Shown in pieces: positions 16,676 to 26,385 of a stretch of DNA of 64,000 nt. This DNA is from Lentisphaeraceae bacterium (GTDB lineage: Bacteria > Verrucomicrobiota > Lentisphaeria > Lentisphaerales > Lentisphaeraceae). The notes under the pieces were generated by a model. The model worked only from the letters and a program-made list of their open reading frames with translations, ran no database searches and was not told where the DNA came from. Numbering within the stretch: the stretch's first letter is position 1; the number at the start of each line of letters is the position of its first letter. Both the position numbers and the translations under genes were made by a program. The DNA is taken from assembly GCA_021232515.1 (NCBI GenBank), contig JAJPOQ010000058.1, positions 1 to 64,000 on the forward strand, in the 5' to 3' direction.

Positions 16676-18934
16676 TTAACGATCATTATGGGTATTTTTC
16701 TGCATCCAAAGAAGAGAAGGTAGTATAAATAATGTCGAGAGCAATGCTCCAATGATGGATATAAAGCCCAACCTTCCAAAAGAAACAATAGGTGGGAATG
16801 GCGCGAGTAAAAACAAAATGAGGCAGCTAGCAAGGATAAGACTGGTACATATGATTGGCTTTGCCTTTGTGGAGAGTGTGGTCAATAGAGCACTGTGAGT
16901 ATCTTCTTCTTTTCTACACTTATTAAAGTAGGAAATGAAGTGAATGGCGTCATCGACAGCAACTCCAAGAACAATTGAGGCTATCATGACATTTATAGAG
17001 TTCAGCGGAGTTTGTGAAAATTGCAGGTATATGACTCCGATTGAAATAGGCAGGCAATTGACCAAGACGGTTATAAGTGAAAGTTTTAAGGATCCCCAAA
17101 TGATGAGAAGGATAAGAAGGACGCCAGTGAGGCTCCAGCCTAAGCTTTTTATCTGAGTATTGACGATGTTTTGGTCGGACTCTAAAAGACTGTTCAATCC
17201 ATCTTTGACGCTTACTTGAACATTTGGCGGACAATTTTCTTTAGATTGCTCAATTACATCTTTGACGATATTTAGAAAAACCTTAGAAGGAACATCTTTG
17301 GTGCGAATAAAAAATGAGGCTTCACTTAAGTCTTCGTTGTGAAGGATATTACTAAAAGGCATACTTTGATTGTTGATGATTTGGCTGTAGAGCATGGCTT
17401 CATTTTTATTTGGCAGAATATTGCCAATGCTGAACTTCCCACCGACAAAGAGTTGATGGATAGTGGTATATAACTGGGAATAAGAGTAAACACTATTTAT
17501 CGCTTCATTTTTAAGAACTTTAAGTCGAAGGTCATGCATGTATTTGAGAACTTCGTAAGTTTGAATGTGTTTGGCTTTATTCGTTATCACACTTAATTGA
17601 AAAACATTTACGCCACCAATGTTTTGATCAATTATTTCTATTGTTTGCCTAGTTTCACTATTCTCTTGGAGGAACTCTTTTGTTCTTATATCCACTTCTA
17701 TTTTATTCATGAACACAAAGCTTATAAGAAATATGAGAATACTGAGAGCTAATGAGAGTTTTGGACTCAATAGTTTGAAACTTTTCTTTGTGACAGAGCC
17801 TTTATGGCTCATGCCTTCTTCTTTAGCTTTTCTTAAAGAGAATATGTATGGTGGAGCAAAGGTGATGATAAATATGATAACTAAGCTTTGAAGGCCTATT
17901 TTCCCAACAGTGCTAATGATGGTTAAGTCAGTAGCCCAAAGTGAGGCTAGGCCTATTCCTGTCGTTATAAGAGCTAGGAAAGATGGTTTTGTAACTTCCT
18001 GTAGAGTGAGCTTTAAAGTCGACGTTAAGCAAGTGTTTGTTTGTGCATACCTTTGGAAGACACTGTAAAAGTGTGTGAGGAATGTTAGTTGAATAGCTGA
18101 TATGAGTGGGATAATTACAAAGGTATATACATTTATATCGGCTTTGTTCAGGGAGAAGATTATTGGGAAGCAGAGTAAACCACAGAGGATATAACAAAAC
18201 ATAAGTATGAGGATCCTAAGGCTTCTAAAAATAGTCAGGATGATTATGGAAGCCAGTAATAGGGAGAGGGCAACGTAGTAGGTGATGGAGTTTAATAGGA
18301 GCTCATGGAACTCTGCAGTGATAAAAGGTTCACTTAGAAAGTGGATTTCTATACCTTCTTCTTGATAGACGCTTAAGGCTTTGCGAGCAGCAGCTCTAAC
18401 TTCTTTTTTTTCTTTCAGTGTTATTAGTTCTTTATTTAAGATACCCATGATTACGGCGTATGATCCATCTTCAGCAACAAGTATGTTTTGGGTCATAGGG
18501 TAGTGTGTGAGGAATGTTTTTACTTTTTGCCAGTCTTGTTCAGTTCTCGACTGTAAGTCAACGAACGGCTCCAGTTTGACCATCTTTGTTATATCGAAGC
18601 TGAATTTGTTTTTAACTGGTCGTGCGGAGTGAGTGAGGCTTTTTATGTCTGACAAGTTAGGGATAGTTGCCATCGCTTGGCTTATGTTATATAAGCTTTT
18701 TACCCCTTCATCACTAAATAAGTCTGGGATCTTTGCTATGGCAATAACCGCTGTATTGCTTTCAAACGCTTGATTGAATTTTTGGTAAGTATCCTGACTG
18801 CGTTTATCTGTGCCAAGTATTTGCTGGATGGATGTGTCTAGGGTCATCTTTTTTGCTGACCAATAAGCAAGTGGAAGAAGAGTAGCTAACAGGAATAAGC
18901 TAGAAATAAGGTAGGTTTTAGTTTTGGTCTTCAC
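16676..18934 (-). CDS. RND/MMPL-superfamily exporter
   Basis: This 752-residue membrane protein shows the internally duplicated RND layout. An N-terminal segment (residues 8-26) is followed by a large periplasmic loop and about five segments (215-350), then a second single segment near 395, a second loop, and five more segments (600-745). The transmembrane 4-like motif GVAVDDAIHFISYFNK in the second half carries the acidic pair typical of the MMPL/hydrophobe-exporter branch. It probably exports lipids or hydrophobic compounds; the cargo is unknown. The DegP-like gene follows closely, while a terminator separates it from the DUF1737-like gene upstream. Confidence 0.85.
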   Translation of the reverse strand: MKTKTKTYLISSLFLLATLLPLAYWSAKKMTLDTSIQQILGTDKRSQDTYQKFNQAFESNTAVIAIAKIPDLFSDEGVKSLYNISQAMATIPNLSDIKSLTHSARPVKNKFSFDITKMVKLEPFVDLQSRTEQDWQKVKTFLTHYPMTQNILVAEDGSYAVIMGILNKELITLKEKKEVRAAARKALSVYQEEGIEIHFLSEPFITAEFHELLLNSITYYVALSLLLASIIILTIFRSLRILILMFCYILCGLLCFPIIFSLNKADINVYTFVIIPLISAIQLTFLTHFYSVFQRYAQTNTCLTSTLKLTLQEVTKPSFLALITTGIGLASLWATDLTIISTVGKIGLQSLVIIFIITFAPPYIFSLRKAKEEGMSHKGSVTKKSFKLLSPKLSLALSILIFLISFVFMNKIEVDIRTKEFLQENSETRQTIEIIDQNIGGVNVFQLSVITNKAKHIQTYEVLKYMHDLRLKVLKNEAINSVYSYSQLYTTIHQLFVGGKFSIGNILPNKNEAMLYSQIINNQSMPFSNILHNEDLSEASFFIRTKDVPSKVFLNIVKDVIEQSKENCPPNVQVSVKDGLNSLLESDQNIVNTQIKSLGWSLTGVLLILLIIWGSLKLSLITVLVNCLPISIGVIYLQFSQTPLNSINVMIASIVLGVAVDDAIHFISYFNKCRKEEDTHSALLTTLSTKAKPIICTSLILASCLILFLLAPFPPIVSFGRLGFISIIGALLSTLFILPSLLWMQKNTHNDR

Positions 18935-18960
18935 TTTATATCTTTATTTCTTTAGGGCAT

Positions 18961-18986
18961 AAAAAAGGCCGCTTAGTAGCGGCCTT
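18961..18986 (-). terminator. Intrinsic terminator of the DUF1737-like gene
   Basis: The nine-pair stem AAGGCCGCT/AGCGGCCTT (18965-18973 with 18978-18986) has a TAGT loop. Read on the minus strand it is followed by a T run, so it ends transcription of the gene at 19009-19263. The exporter gene to its left then needs its own promoter. Confidence 0.88.
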
Positions 18987-19008
18987 GAAAATCATATATC
19001 AAAAAGAC

Positions 19009-19263
19009 TTATTTGTCGTCTTTCTTCTCATCTTTTTTCTCAGAGCTTTCAGCTTTAGATGCATTTTCGTCATCTTCTTCAACCATAACATACTGAACAG
19101 TAACTTCACGAGTGATAGATTGATATAGGTGAACTAGACCACCTTCTGGCTCTTGGTGCGACCATGGATTACCATAGAGCTGCCAGCCATCATTCATACA
19201 TTGGCTTACCATTTCATCGAACGGCTGACCTTCAAGATTGAACACGACTTTGTACTCTTTCAT
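19009..19263 (-). CDS. DUF1737-like small protein with acidic/lysine-rich tail
   Basis: This is an 84-residue cytosolic protein. The first ~60 residues (KEYKVVFNLEGQPFDEMVSQ, then NDGWQLYGNPW and LYQSITRE) fit small DUF1737-type proteins built around a conserved G-W-x-x-x-G. The last 20 residues are almost all Asp, Glu, Lys and Ser and probably disordered. It is a single-gene unit with its own terminator. Function unknown. Confidence 0.65.
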   Translation of the reverse strand: MKEYKVVFNLEGQPFDEMVSQCMNDGWQLYGNPWSHQEPEGGLVHLYQSITREVTVQYVMVEEDDENASKAESSEKKDEKKDDK

Positions 19264-19406
19264 TTTATATCCTCTGAGGCTATTTTTCTTATCAATTATT
19301 AATCATTTTAGCATTGCTTTGATAATATTGTAATCTAAAAATGAACAAATTTCATTTTTGACAGTTAAGAATTGACAAAAGTATTAGCAATGAACTTCTG
19401 TTTTAT

Positions 19407-20981
19407 TTAATTGTTTTTGATAAATTTATTAAGATAGATAACAATTCTTAGACCTGCATAAGTAGGAGCGTTCTGTCTTTCAGCCCTTGCTCTGTAGGCA
19501 GATCGGCATTCTTCTTCAGTGAAATAAAATGCTCCACCACGAAGAACATAGTAGTTAACATGCTTTCTGGCTGAGTTGTTTCGAGCCCAAAGTTCTTCAC
19601 CAGGGTTCCACTCAGTATTAACATTTTTATCGTGGTAAAAAAGTGTTTCTTTTTCGCCTTTTGTTCCAGTAGGAATCTTTTTCGCAAAAGTAACTATGTC
19701 TGTATCTATATCTGGATCGTAAACATTTAGAGTACCTTGAGAAAGGTGGTCCTTCCAAATCGGCTCGTGTTTGTCATACTCTTTATTGCCGTTTCTATCG
19801 TGATAACAGATGTCTAAGTTTGCACCGACAGTTCTTGTTGGAACTTCAAATTTATCCAAAGCATGGATGAGGTTTTCCGGATGTTCACCATCGTAAATAG
19901 GGATGTCCCAAGAACCTTCTTTGATGCTTATATCCGCAGCTTTAGCTTCTCTCGTACTTATCCCAGCATATTGGTTGGGGCCGCAGGCATAGATGAAAAA
20001 TGGCGTTCTAGTCCATTCCATAGCATTGCCGTGCATGTCGTGTAGACCATATGCGTTTGGCAACTTAGAACCTATTTTTTCTACATTGTGTGTAGTTGTA
20101 GAGGACCTGTAAACGGCATAATCATCAATAACGATGCGTGGGCCGAAAGAATACGTTTTCTCAGAACCTGCACGGCAAGCGTACTCCCATTCATTTTCAG
20201 AAATGACGAAGTATCTGTAGCCAGCATCTTTTTTAAGTTTTCTGTTGAGCATTTGAACAAAAGTTAGGCAGTCATTTAAACTGACGCCAGTCACAGGGTT
20301 GGTTTTAACTTTGGTACTGTTGTAAGGCAAGTTGCCCATGACAGACTCCCATTGCCCTACGGTAACTTCGTGCTTGCCAACATAGAAAGGAGTTGGAATA
20401 GTACTCAAATGTTGGTACTCGACGTCGTCATGGCGATCATCTGACGAAGGACTTCCCATGAGGAATTCACCTGGAGGAATAAGTCGAAAGTTCATGCCAT
20501 ACTCATCCGAGATCTCTACTGGAAGTTTGAACTCTTTACTAGTTTCTTTTTGATTCTGTATGGCTTGGATTGGACCGTCACCGATGTGTTCATTGGCTTC
20601 TATAGAAGGGTAGTAAGTTTCTAGGACAGGATTTAGGTCAATTGGGAATTCATTGATGTCAGGGACTTCAACAAGTTCACCTTTAGCAATAAACCTTGGA
20701 ACTGTTGTAGGGTCAATACCACCACTTATTTCATGAGCTTTGTTTTTAAAGAAAGAGATAGTAGTAAGAATCAATATGATAGAACCAACACCAAGAGTGA
20801 TTATTCTTGTTGGTGATTTTGTGCTAAGCTTAATTTTTTCTTCTAGTTGATCTTTAGCGAGCTTATCTTTAAGTTCGTTAGATTTTTTCTTTAGACTTTT
20901 AAGCTGGTCAGCTTTTATGCCTTTAGTGAAATCTGATTTTTCTTGCTTAATAGATTTCTTTTTTTCTGGTTTAGAATCCAT
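19407..20981 (-). CDS. Membrane-anchored SUMF1-like protein with inserted calcium-loop-like repeats
   Basis: This is a 524-residue protein. A basic, coiled N-terminus (1-55) precedes one membrane segment at about 59-80 (RIITLGVGSIILILTTISFF). A SUMF1/FGE-sulfatase fold begins near residue 165 (MNFRLIPPGEFLMGS) and ends at LRGGAFYFTEEECRSAYRAR and YAGLRIV. Between them, after GLHDMHGNAMEWTR, lies an extra ~140-residue stretch. It contains two similar units, YHDRNGNKEYDKHEPIW (391-411) and YHDKNVNTEWNPGEELW (447-467), which resemble calcium-binding Asp/Asn loops. True formylglycine-generating enzymes have a cysteine soon after RGGSF; here that position is Phe, so sulfatase activation is unlikely. 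Confidence 0.8.
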   Translation of the reverse strand: MDSKPEKKKSIKQEKSDFTKGIKADQLKSLKKKSNELKDKLAKDQLEEKIKLSTKSPTRIITLGVGSIILILTTISFFKNKAHEISGGIDPTTVPRFIAKGELVEVPDINEFPIDLNPVLETYYPSIEANEHIGDGPIQAIQNQKETSKEFKLPVEISDEYGMNFRLIPPGEFLMGSPSSDDRHDDVEYQHLSTIPTPFYVGKHEVTVGQWESVMGNLPYNSTKVKTNPVTGVSLNDCLTFVQMLNRKLKKDAGYRYFVISENEWEYACRAGSEKTYSFGPRIVIDDYAVYRSSTTTHNVEKIGSKLPNAYGLHDMHGNAMEWTRTPFFIYACGPNQYAGISTREAKAADISIKEGSWDIPIYDGEHPENLIHALDKFEVPTRTVGANLDICYHDRNGNKEYDKHEPIWKDHLSQGTLNVYDPDIDTDIVTFAKKIPTGTKGEKETLFYHDKNVNTEWNPGEELWARNNSARKHVNYYVLRGGAFYFTEEECRSAYRARAERQNAPTYAGLRIVIYLNKFIKNN

Positions 20982-21048
20982 GCTAGGTCCCCGTGACTTT
21001 TATCTAAGGATAAATGGTTAAAGTGATAAAATCAACAAAAGTGACAAG

Positions 21049-22137
21049 TTAATTTTGTTTTTTAAGGCCGATGTATACTCCTAGCCCTATAAAACCGAGT
21101 GTAGGAAATGAACCAGCGACTATTGCTGGTATGTGTCCGGCATTCCCCATATTTTGGAAAACCTGGACGACGATGTAGTAGCCAATCATTATGCCAAGTG
21201 CTTTGGCAGAAGAGGCTAAGGCACCTTGTCTTTGTTGTGTTATGGAAAGTGGGATGCCGAGTAAAACCGAAAGCATACAGGCAAATGGAGTAAAGATAAG
21301 AGCATAGTACTTCACTGACATTATCTGCACTGCAGACGGCGAGAACTGAACGTTTGAGTTTAGTCTTTTATTGATCGACTTGAGTGTTAAGTGCTGGTTT
21401 ATGTCGTGGAACTCTCGCATAAGGACTGGGTCATCTTTTATGTCTGCGAGGTTTAGAGACTCATGTTTTTCCGGTGCAGAAGGGAACCAGTTTTCGTCAT
21501 ATTTAGTTATCGTAGCAGTTTTGAAGTTCCATCCTTCTGTTTTTGAGTATGTACCTGAGTAGGCATCAACAGTCCACATCGGATTGCCATCAAGGTCATT
21601 TTGAGAAAGAGAAATGCGTTTGAAATCATTTTCTTCAAAGCTTAGACTCCAAAGCCTTTTGCCTTGTTCGTTGTCTACAGAGAAGCTCACAGTGTCGAGT
21701 TCTTCGCGATCGCCAGTTATCTGTTCATGTAGACGTTTAGACTCAGTGTGGAAGAAGCTTTGTAAGTACTCGTTTGAGGCAAAGATCATAAATGCCATGA
21801 TGAGTGAAAAGACAACAAGAGGTGTACTCAAAGTCGGTATGGATATACCAGAACTCCGTATAGCACTTATTTCATTGTGCCTATTGAGGTTTGAAAAGCT
21901 ATACATGGTACCTAGCAGGAGAGACATAGGCAAAATGAGAGAAACCTTTTCTGGTAAGATGTAGAGGAAATATAGGCCGATATCTACATAGCTATCGTGC
22001 TCAAGCATGTCACTCAATTCATCCTGGAGGTCAGCGATGAAGAAGAGAAAAAGGAATCCAAAGAAACAACAGAAAAAGGGGACTAAAACTTGTCTTAAAG
22101 CGTGTCGGGCGAGAATCCCGTGCAAATGAACCATCAT
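21049..22137 (-). CDS. LptF/LptG-family permease
   Basis: This 362-residue YjgP/YjgQ-type membrane protein has an N-terminal pair of segments, a third and fourth near residues 60-125, a periplasmic beta-rich domain (about 125-270) and two C-terminal segments. The pattern of IADLQDEL and LPMSLLLGTMYSFSNLNRHN with EISAIRSSGIS is characteristic. LptF and LptG form the inner-membrane part of the LptB2FGC lipopolysaccharide exporter. Only one permease gene is here, so the partner must be elsewhere. The RDD-family gene lies immediately upstream (nine-base gap). Confidence 0.85.
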   Translation of the reverse strand: MMVHLHGILARHALRQVLVPFFCCFFGFLFLFFIADLQDELSDMLEHDSYVDIGLYFLYILPEKVSLILPMSLLLGTMYSFSNLNRHNEISAIRSSGISIPTLSTPLVVFSLIMAFMIFASNEYLQSFFHTESKRLHEQITGDREELDTVSFSVDNEQGKRLWSLSFEENDFKRISLSQNDLDGNPMWTVDAYSGTYSKTEGWNFKTATITKYDENWFPSAPEKHESLNLADIKDDPVLMREFHDINQHLTLKSINKRLNSNVQFSPSAVQIMSVKYYALIFTPFACMLSVLLGIPLSITQQRQGALASSAKALGIMIGYYIVVQVFQNMGNAGHIPAIVAGSFPTLGFIGLGVYIGLKKQN

Positions 22138-22146
22138 GTATGAAAA

Positions 22147-22785
22147 TTATCCCATCTTCACATTAACAACACGAATTCCAGCAAAAGATTCATGTAAACC
22201 TTTATTGAATATATAAATCAACACAGGCGCTAATGGAAAAGTTAAAAGAAAAAAGAAGGCGGCAAACGCAGCTCGTCCGACCAAGACAGGTGCACCTTCG
22301 CCACGTATAACCATGATGCCAAAGAACCAAAAGCCAAATGATTGAGCTTTGTAGCCAAGCGTGATTCCATAGTAAAGAATCGGAATAGCTACACATGTTC
22401 CTAAGAAAAACGGATTTAAGTGGGAGGAGTCTAGAACAGAACTTAAGTTTGATGTTAAATTGTAAGAAACGATAATCAATAGACCGATGACAAGGCAGTC
22501 CAGAAAGAAGGCCATGAGTCGATAGTTGATTTTAGGAGGTTGAATCATACTTGCAGAACGATGCAGGTTGTTGGCGACTTCAGCTTTATTGTCAGTGAAC
22601 TCAACTTCACCTTTCAACGAACCTTTAAGACATGGAACTTTTTCCGCATCTTTAAAGGTGCGAACCATCGTATTACGAACAGGTGTCGAGTTGTTTATTT
22701 TTCCAGACTGGGCCAACTGAATAAGGTTATCTTCAGAAATGGGGCCTTGCTCTTGGTTATTTGCTGTAAGATAGTAGTATTCCAT
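22147..22785 (-). CDS. GYF_2-RDD membrane protein
   Basis: Residues 1-55 form a GYF_2-like domain (EYYYLTANNQEQGPISEDNL, then GKINNSTPV), a small fold often fused to membrane proteins and thought to bind proline-rich peptides. Residues ~85-205 form an RDD domain with three or four membrane segments, including YRLMAFFLDCLVIG, where the Arg and Asp of the family are visible. Function unknown. It is probably cotranscribed with the LptF/G permease gene. Confidence 0.8.
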   Translation of the reverse strand: MEYYYLTANNQEQGPISEDNLIQLAQSGKINNSTPVRNTMVRTFKDAEKVPCLKGSLKGEVEFTDNKAEVANNLHRSASMIQPPKINYRLMAFFLDCLVIGLLIIVSYNLTSNLSSVLDSSHLNPFFLGTCVAIPILYYGITLGYKAQSFGFWFFGIMVIRGEGAPVLVGRAAFAAFFFLLTFPLAPVLIYIFNKGLHESFAGIRVVNVKMG

Positions 22786-22916
22786 ATCGCTTCTTTAGGT
22801 CAAATTTCTCATAACATAACCTTACAATATATTTTGCAAAGTTGCACTGGTTGAAATCTACTTAATGCTCAGTAACTTCATGAAATTGTATATCTAAACG
22901 TTATTCAGGTTAGTAT

Positions 22917-23612
22917 TTGAAGTCACCGCAAGAATATTCTTTGAAAAATTTTGATTCAGATAAAGTGCTTTGTCAGTTTTCGCTCATTCGCAGTGTAGAC
23001 TTCATCTCTTGGAGCTTCTTATCTTTTTATTGCTTAGTCCTTGTGACTATGCAGGATATATACTTTTCTATTTTTCCCTATCTCATGGCAGCACCACTGT
23101 TTACTCTCATGTACGGAACCTTAAAACTTCCGGATCAATTTTTGCCAACCATAGAATGGCAAAGCATTGTTAATCGCCTGCGAGTCTTTTCATTGCTTTT
23201 GGCTTTTACTTTCCCTTTTATAATTTTTGTTCAATTAGTTGAGAAAAATACCTATTTTGCGATTTGTTGCGGCTTAGCTATTTTTGCTTTGATGCAGATA
23301 CTGATTGGATTGGCAGAGCTTTGTCACTACGTCAGTCGTGAGTATCAAGAGTTTGTGCTAGCATCTGAAGGGCGTTTAGCAGTTCGTTTAGTTTATGCTT
23401 TTGCTTTTGTTTCAGTTGTGATCATGGCGCTTTATATGGCCGACTTAGAGATAATCCGCGCTTTGAAAGATAAAGGGTTATTGGATGCCGTTTTAAAGTT
23501 ATCTGTTTTGTTGCTGGTGTTTCCTCTGATATTTCCAGTGACGTTGATTTTTAGATTGAAGTTTTTAATGTTACGCAAATACAAAGAACAAGTTAGAAAA
23601 AATTATGAGTAA
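22917..23612 (+). CDS. Hypothetical multi-pass membrane protein
   Basis: This 231-residue protein has about six hydrophobic segments, roughly residues 28-45, 50-68, 90-108, 112-135, 155-175 and 190-215. I do not recognise a family. It begins with TTG at 22917, supported by an AGG about seven bases upstream. Its end overlaps the pyrF start by eight bases, so the two are translationally coupled. Confidence 0.6.
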   Translation: MKSPQEYSLKNFDSDKVLCQFSLIRSVDFISWSFLSFYCLVLVTMQDIYFSIFPYLMAAPLFTLMYGTLKLPDQFLPTIEWQSIVNRLRVFSLLLAFTFPFIIFVQLVEKNTYFAICCGLAIFALMQILIGLAELCHYVSREYQEFVLASEGRLAVRLVYAFAFVSVVIMALYMADLEIIRALKDKGLLDAVLKLSVLLLVFPLIFPVTLIFRLKFLMLRKYKEQVRKNYE

Positions 23613-24297
23613 TACCCAATTAATAGTTGCTTTAGATGTAGATTCAGTTGCTCAAGCGGAAGTTTTAGTTGACCAAATAGGCCCAGATGTAGTCTGGTAT
23701 AAAATTGGCAAACAGTTATTTACTCGCGAAGGCGTCGCAGCTTTGAAGATGCTTAAGTCTAAAGAGAAAAAGATTTTCCTAGATTTAAAATTTCATGACA
23801 TCCCAAACACAGTTGCTCAAGCGGTTAAATCAGCTTTGAGTATCGGTGCAGATATGGTTAACTTTCATGCCTTTGGTGGAAGTGAGATGATCCGCAAAAC
23901 TGTTGAGTTAAATGCTCAAGAGCATCCTGATGCGTTATTGATTGCAGTTACTGTTTTAACAAGTATGGATCAACAAGCGTTAGCTGAACTTGGTGTCGCA
24001 GGGACTCCTGCAGAGGTTGTGAAACGCTTCGCTGGCATGGCTAAGTCAAATGGCGCTCACGGCGTTGTTTGTTCGGCTTTAGAGATAGATATAGTGAAAG
24101 AAGCTTGCGGTAAAGAGTTTCAGCTCATTGTTCCTGGAATTCGCCCAGCAGGTTCTTCTGTTGATGACCAAAAGAGAATTATGACTCCTAGTCAGGCTGC
24201 CGAAAAGGGTGCGGACTACATAGTTGTTGGTCGACCAATTACGAAAGCGGATGACAAAAAAGCTGCTGCAGCGGCAGTTTTGGAAGAGCTAAAGTAA
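23605..24297 (+). CDS. pyrF: Orotidine 5'-phosphate decarboxylase
   Basis: This 230-residue TIM-barrel enzyme makes UMP from OMP, the last step of de novo pyrimidine synthesis. The catalytic array is visible as FLDLKFHDIPNTV (Asp60, Lys62, Asp65), the N-terminal LIVALDVDS supplies another conserved Asp/Asn site, and the C-terminal VPGIRP and YIVVGRPIT segments bind phosphate. Length is normal for the bacterial form. The converging minus-strand gene ends four bases away with no terminator between. Confidence 0.95.
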   Translation: MSNTQLIVALDVDSVAQAEVLVDQIGPDVVWYKIGKQLFTREGVAALKMLKSKEKKIFLDLKFHDIPNTVAQAVKSALSIGADMVNFHAFGGSEMIRKTVELNAQEHPDALLIAVTVLTSMDQQALAELGVAGTPAEVVKRFAGMAKSNGAHGVVCSALEIDIVKEACGKEFQLIVPGIRPAGSSVDDQKRIMTPSQAAEKGADYIVVGRPITKADDKKAAAAAVLEELK

Positions 24298-24301
24298 AAT
24301 T

Positions 24302-26377
24302 TTATTGAGAGTTACGCTTCTTTTGTAGTCGTCGTAACTCTTTAAAGAACTCGTGAACGAGGATTTTCTCTTGATTAGAGAGAAAGTCATTGTTCTCCTC
24401 AAACACTTTCAGAGACATCTCGACACCTTCCTCATTTTCTTTTTTAGAAAGATCGCCATCAGCTTCTTCAAAAGGAAGTTTATCTATTTCAGAATCAGGC
24501 TCGTCTTGTTCTTTTTTTGTAGTTTTTTCACCCTTACTTACAGAGCGTTCCTGTAGATCTAAATCAATTTTGGTTGAATTGTTTTGTCGAATAGCCTGTT
24601 GGACTTCTTTTCCATCGAGTAGTTGTCGCTCGTTTTTATTACCTGTACCGTGATCTACTTGTTGTGAATTTTTACCAGATTTAGCCTTAATTTCGTTTCC
24701 AGTCATAGTTGAAGCAAGAGGACCTTTACCAATACCTTTCCCTTCGGTATTAGTGGGATTTTGAGAAGGTCCATTTTCTGAATGTTTACTTTGCTGTGAT
24801 TCTCCCGTGCCAGTACCTTTCCCTTGACCAGCAGCTTGCCTACTTTTTGAAGCTTGTTGTTCGCTTTTTGAAGTTTCACTTGGTTCACTAGTTGAACTAA
24901 TTGTCCTTGTTGGTGTTATATCGAAAATGAGGTTATTGCTTCTCGTGGCGTCAATGTTTTCTGGGTTGTTATCGGTAGCTTCTATGTAAACCACAAGTCT
25001 ATCATCACCTTCAGAAAAGTTGAGTTCCTTCAAATTTAAAGAGATGGTGTTTTCTGTAGAAGGATCATGAATACCCTTGTTAAGAAGAAGTCGTTTTTTA
25101 TTCTTAGAGAAACGAGTTTCATAACTAAGGGAAATGTCATTTAGAGAAATGTCATCTTCTGCAGTGTAAGAAAGCTGAATTACTTGATTGTCAGTAAAGT
25201 TCGTCTGACTAGATGTATTTAGAAGATGGAGACTTGGTGGGGTGTCTTTGATTGAGATGATTTTATGTTTAGTCGTGAAGTGAACTCTTTTCTCGTCATT
25301 GCTCATATATCTAAGCCAGTAGTAGGTGGATTGATCAAGTAAGAATGGGAGTTGAGAGAAGGCTTCGTCAAAGTTAATTTTTAAAGGGTGATATTTTCCT
25401 TGCCAGTATATATCGGCTTTATGGACTTTTTGATCAAATTTTATATTGAACTCGATAGTACTGCCTTTTAGCAAAGCTAGGTCTTTGGGGCGACTCTTAA
25501 GTTGTGTCGAAGAAGTATAGCTTGGGAGGTTTGCCGCGACAGAGAATTCTTTGATTTGGATATTTTTAATAAAGTTTATTTCTCGAACTTCTGAGACGTA
25601 GTCACCGAGATAGATGGTGTACTCGCATTTATTGCCAATAACAGGGATTTGCGTTTCGTAGATGTTTTCGGCAGTTTTCGATAAGAGAAATTTTTCGCCT
25701 TCTGAATTCTTATTAAAGACCTTTATGTAACCTTGTTTCGGTGGGATTCCTTTGGAAATGATGTGTATATGCCAATGGTTGATAACCTTTATGGTCTCGC
25801 CATTTTCAGGAAGCACTTTAAAGATTTGGGTTTTACTTGGAAAAGGAGCTTGTGAAAGAGGGGCGTAGAGTCGGCCTAATGAGAGCATCGCAGGTTTTTG
25901 AGAAGCTATGCTAAACGTTATAAAGGTAACGAATACGGCAAGACATAAATAGTTTAATTTTTTAAGGATTTTAGGCTTTGGTATAGAGCTGATTTGTAAT
26001 TTTTTAAGGTCTTCTATAAGCTTTTGTTTTGGTAAGCTGGATCGGTGCCGAGTCATGTAGTGACTGACAAGGCGGTTTTCTATCTCAGGATTAAACTTTT
26101 CGATCTGCTGTGCGATGTAAATAAAGTTAATTTTACTCGACAATCTTTTAAGTGAGTAAATAAAGAAGAAGAGGAAAGGTGGAAGTACTACAATGGAAGC
26201 AGCAATAAGCCTGTCAGACTCTTCTAGATTAAAGTTTTGATCAACTACGACAAAGATTAATTGAGCAAAGATAAAGTATATGAGAGACGTGACTAGTGCT
26301 TTGTATAAGTCATGACGTGTAACTCTTCTCGCAGCTTTATAAAGTAATTGGTCAATAAAGGTCTTTGGAGGAGTCAT
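24302..26377 (-). CDS. Large membrane protein resembling DUF4175 proteins, with a Gly/Ser/Gln-rich region
   Basis: This is a 691-residue protein. Three hydrophobic segments lie in the first ~160 residues (about 27-46, 57-77, 140-158). A large domain to ~490 looks like extracytoplasmic beta-sandwich repeats, with ETQIPVIGNKCEYTIYLGDY and ATDNNPENIDATRSNN. A low-complexity stretch rich in Gly, Ser, Gln, Lys and Asn runs from about 500 to 600, and a charged acidic tail ends the protein. This layout resembles the DUF4175-type proteins of related phyla, but I cannot confirm the family. It follows the Ser/Thr kinase gene by eight bases and may be its partner or target (inference). Confidence 0.6.
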   Translation of the reverse strand: MTPPKTFIDQLLYKAARRVTRHDLYKALVTSLIYFIFAQLIFVVVDQNFNLEESDRLIAASIVVLPPFLFFFIYSLKRLSSKINFIYIAQQIEKFNPEIENRLVSHYMTRHRSSLPKQKLIEDLKKLQISSIPKPKILKKLNYLCLAVFVTFITFSIASQKPAMLSLGRLYAPLSQAPFPSKTQIFKVLPENGETIKVINHWHIHIISKGIPPKQGYIKVFNKNSEGEKFLLSKTAENIYETQIPVIGNKCEYTIYLGDYVSEVREINFIKNIQIKEFSVAANLPSYTSSTQLKSRPKDLALLKGSTIEFNIKFDQKVHKADIYWQGKYHPLKINFDEAFSQLPFLLDQSTYYWLRYMSNDEKRVHFTTKHKIISIKDTPPSLHLLNTSSQTNFTDNQVIQLSYTAEDDISLNDISLSYETRFSKNKKRLLLNKGIHDPSTENTISLNLKELNFSEGDDRLVVYIEATDNNPENIDATRSNNLIFDITPTRTISSTSEPSETSKSEQQASKSRQAAGQGKGTGTGESQQSKHSENGPSQNPTNTEGKGIGKGPLASTMTGNEIKAKSGKNSQQVDHGTGNKNERQLLDGKEVQQAIRQNNSTKIDLDLQERSVSKGEKTTKKEQDEPDSEIDKLPFEEADGDLSKKENEEGVEMSLKVFEENNDFLSNQEKILVHEFFKELRRLQKKRNSQ

Positions 26378-26385
26378 TTTTTACC

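Noticed and set aside
19407-20981. Formylglycine-generating enzyme function for the SUMF1-like protein
   Set aside because: The catalytic cysteine position is Phe, and no sulfatase gene is in the window.
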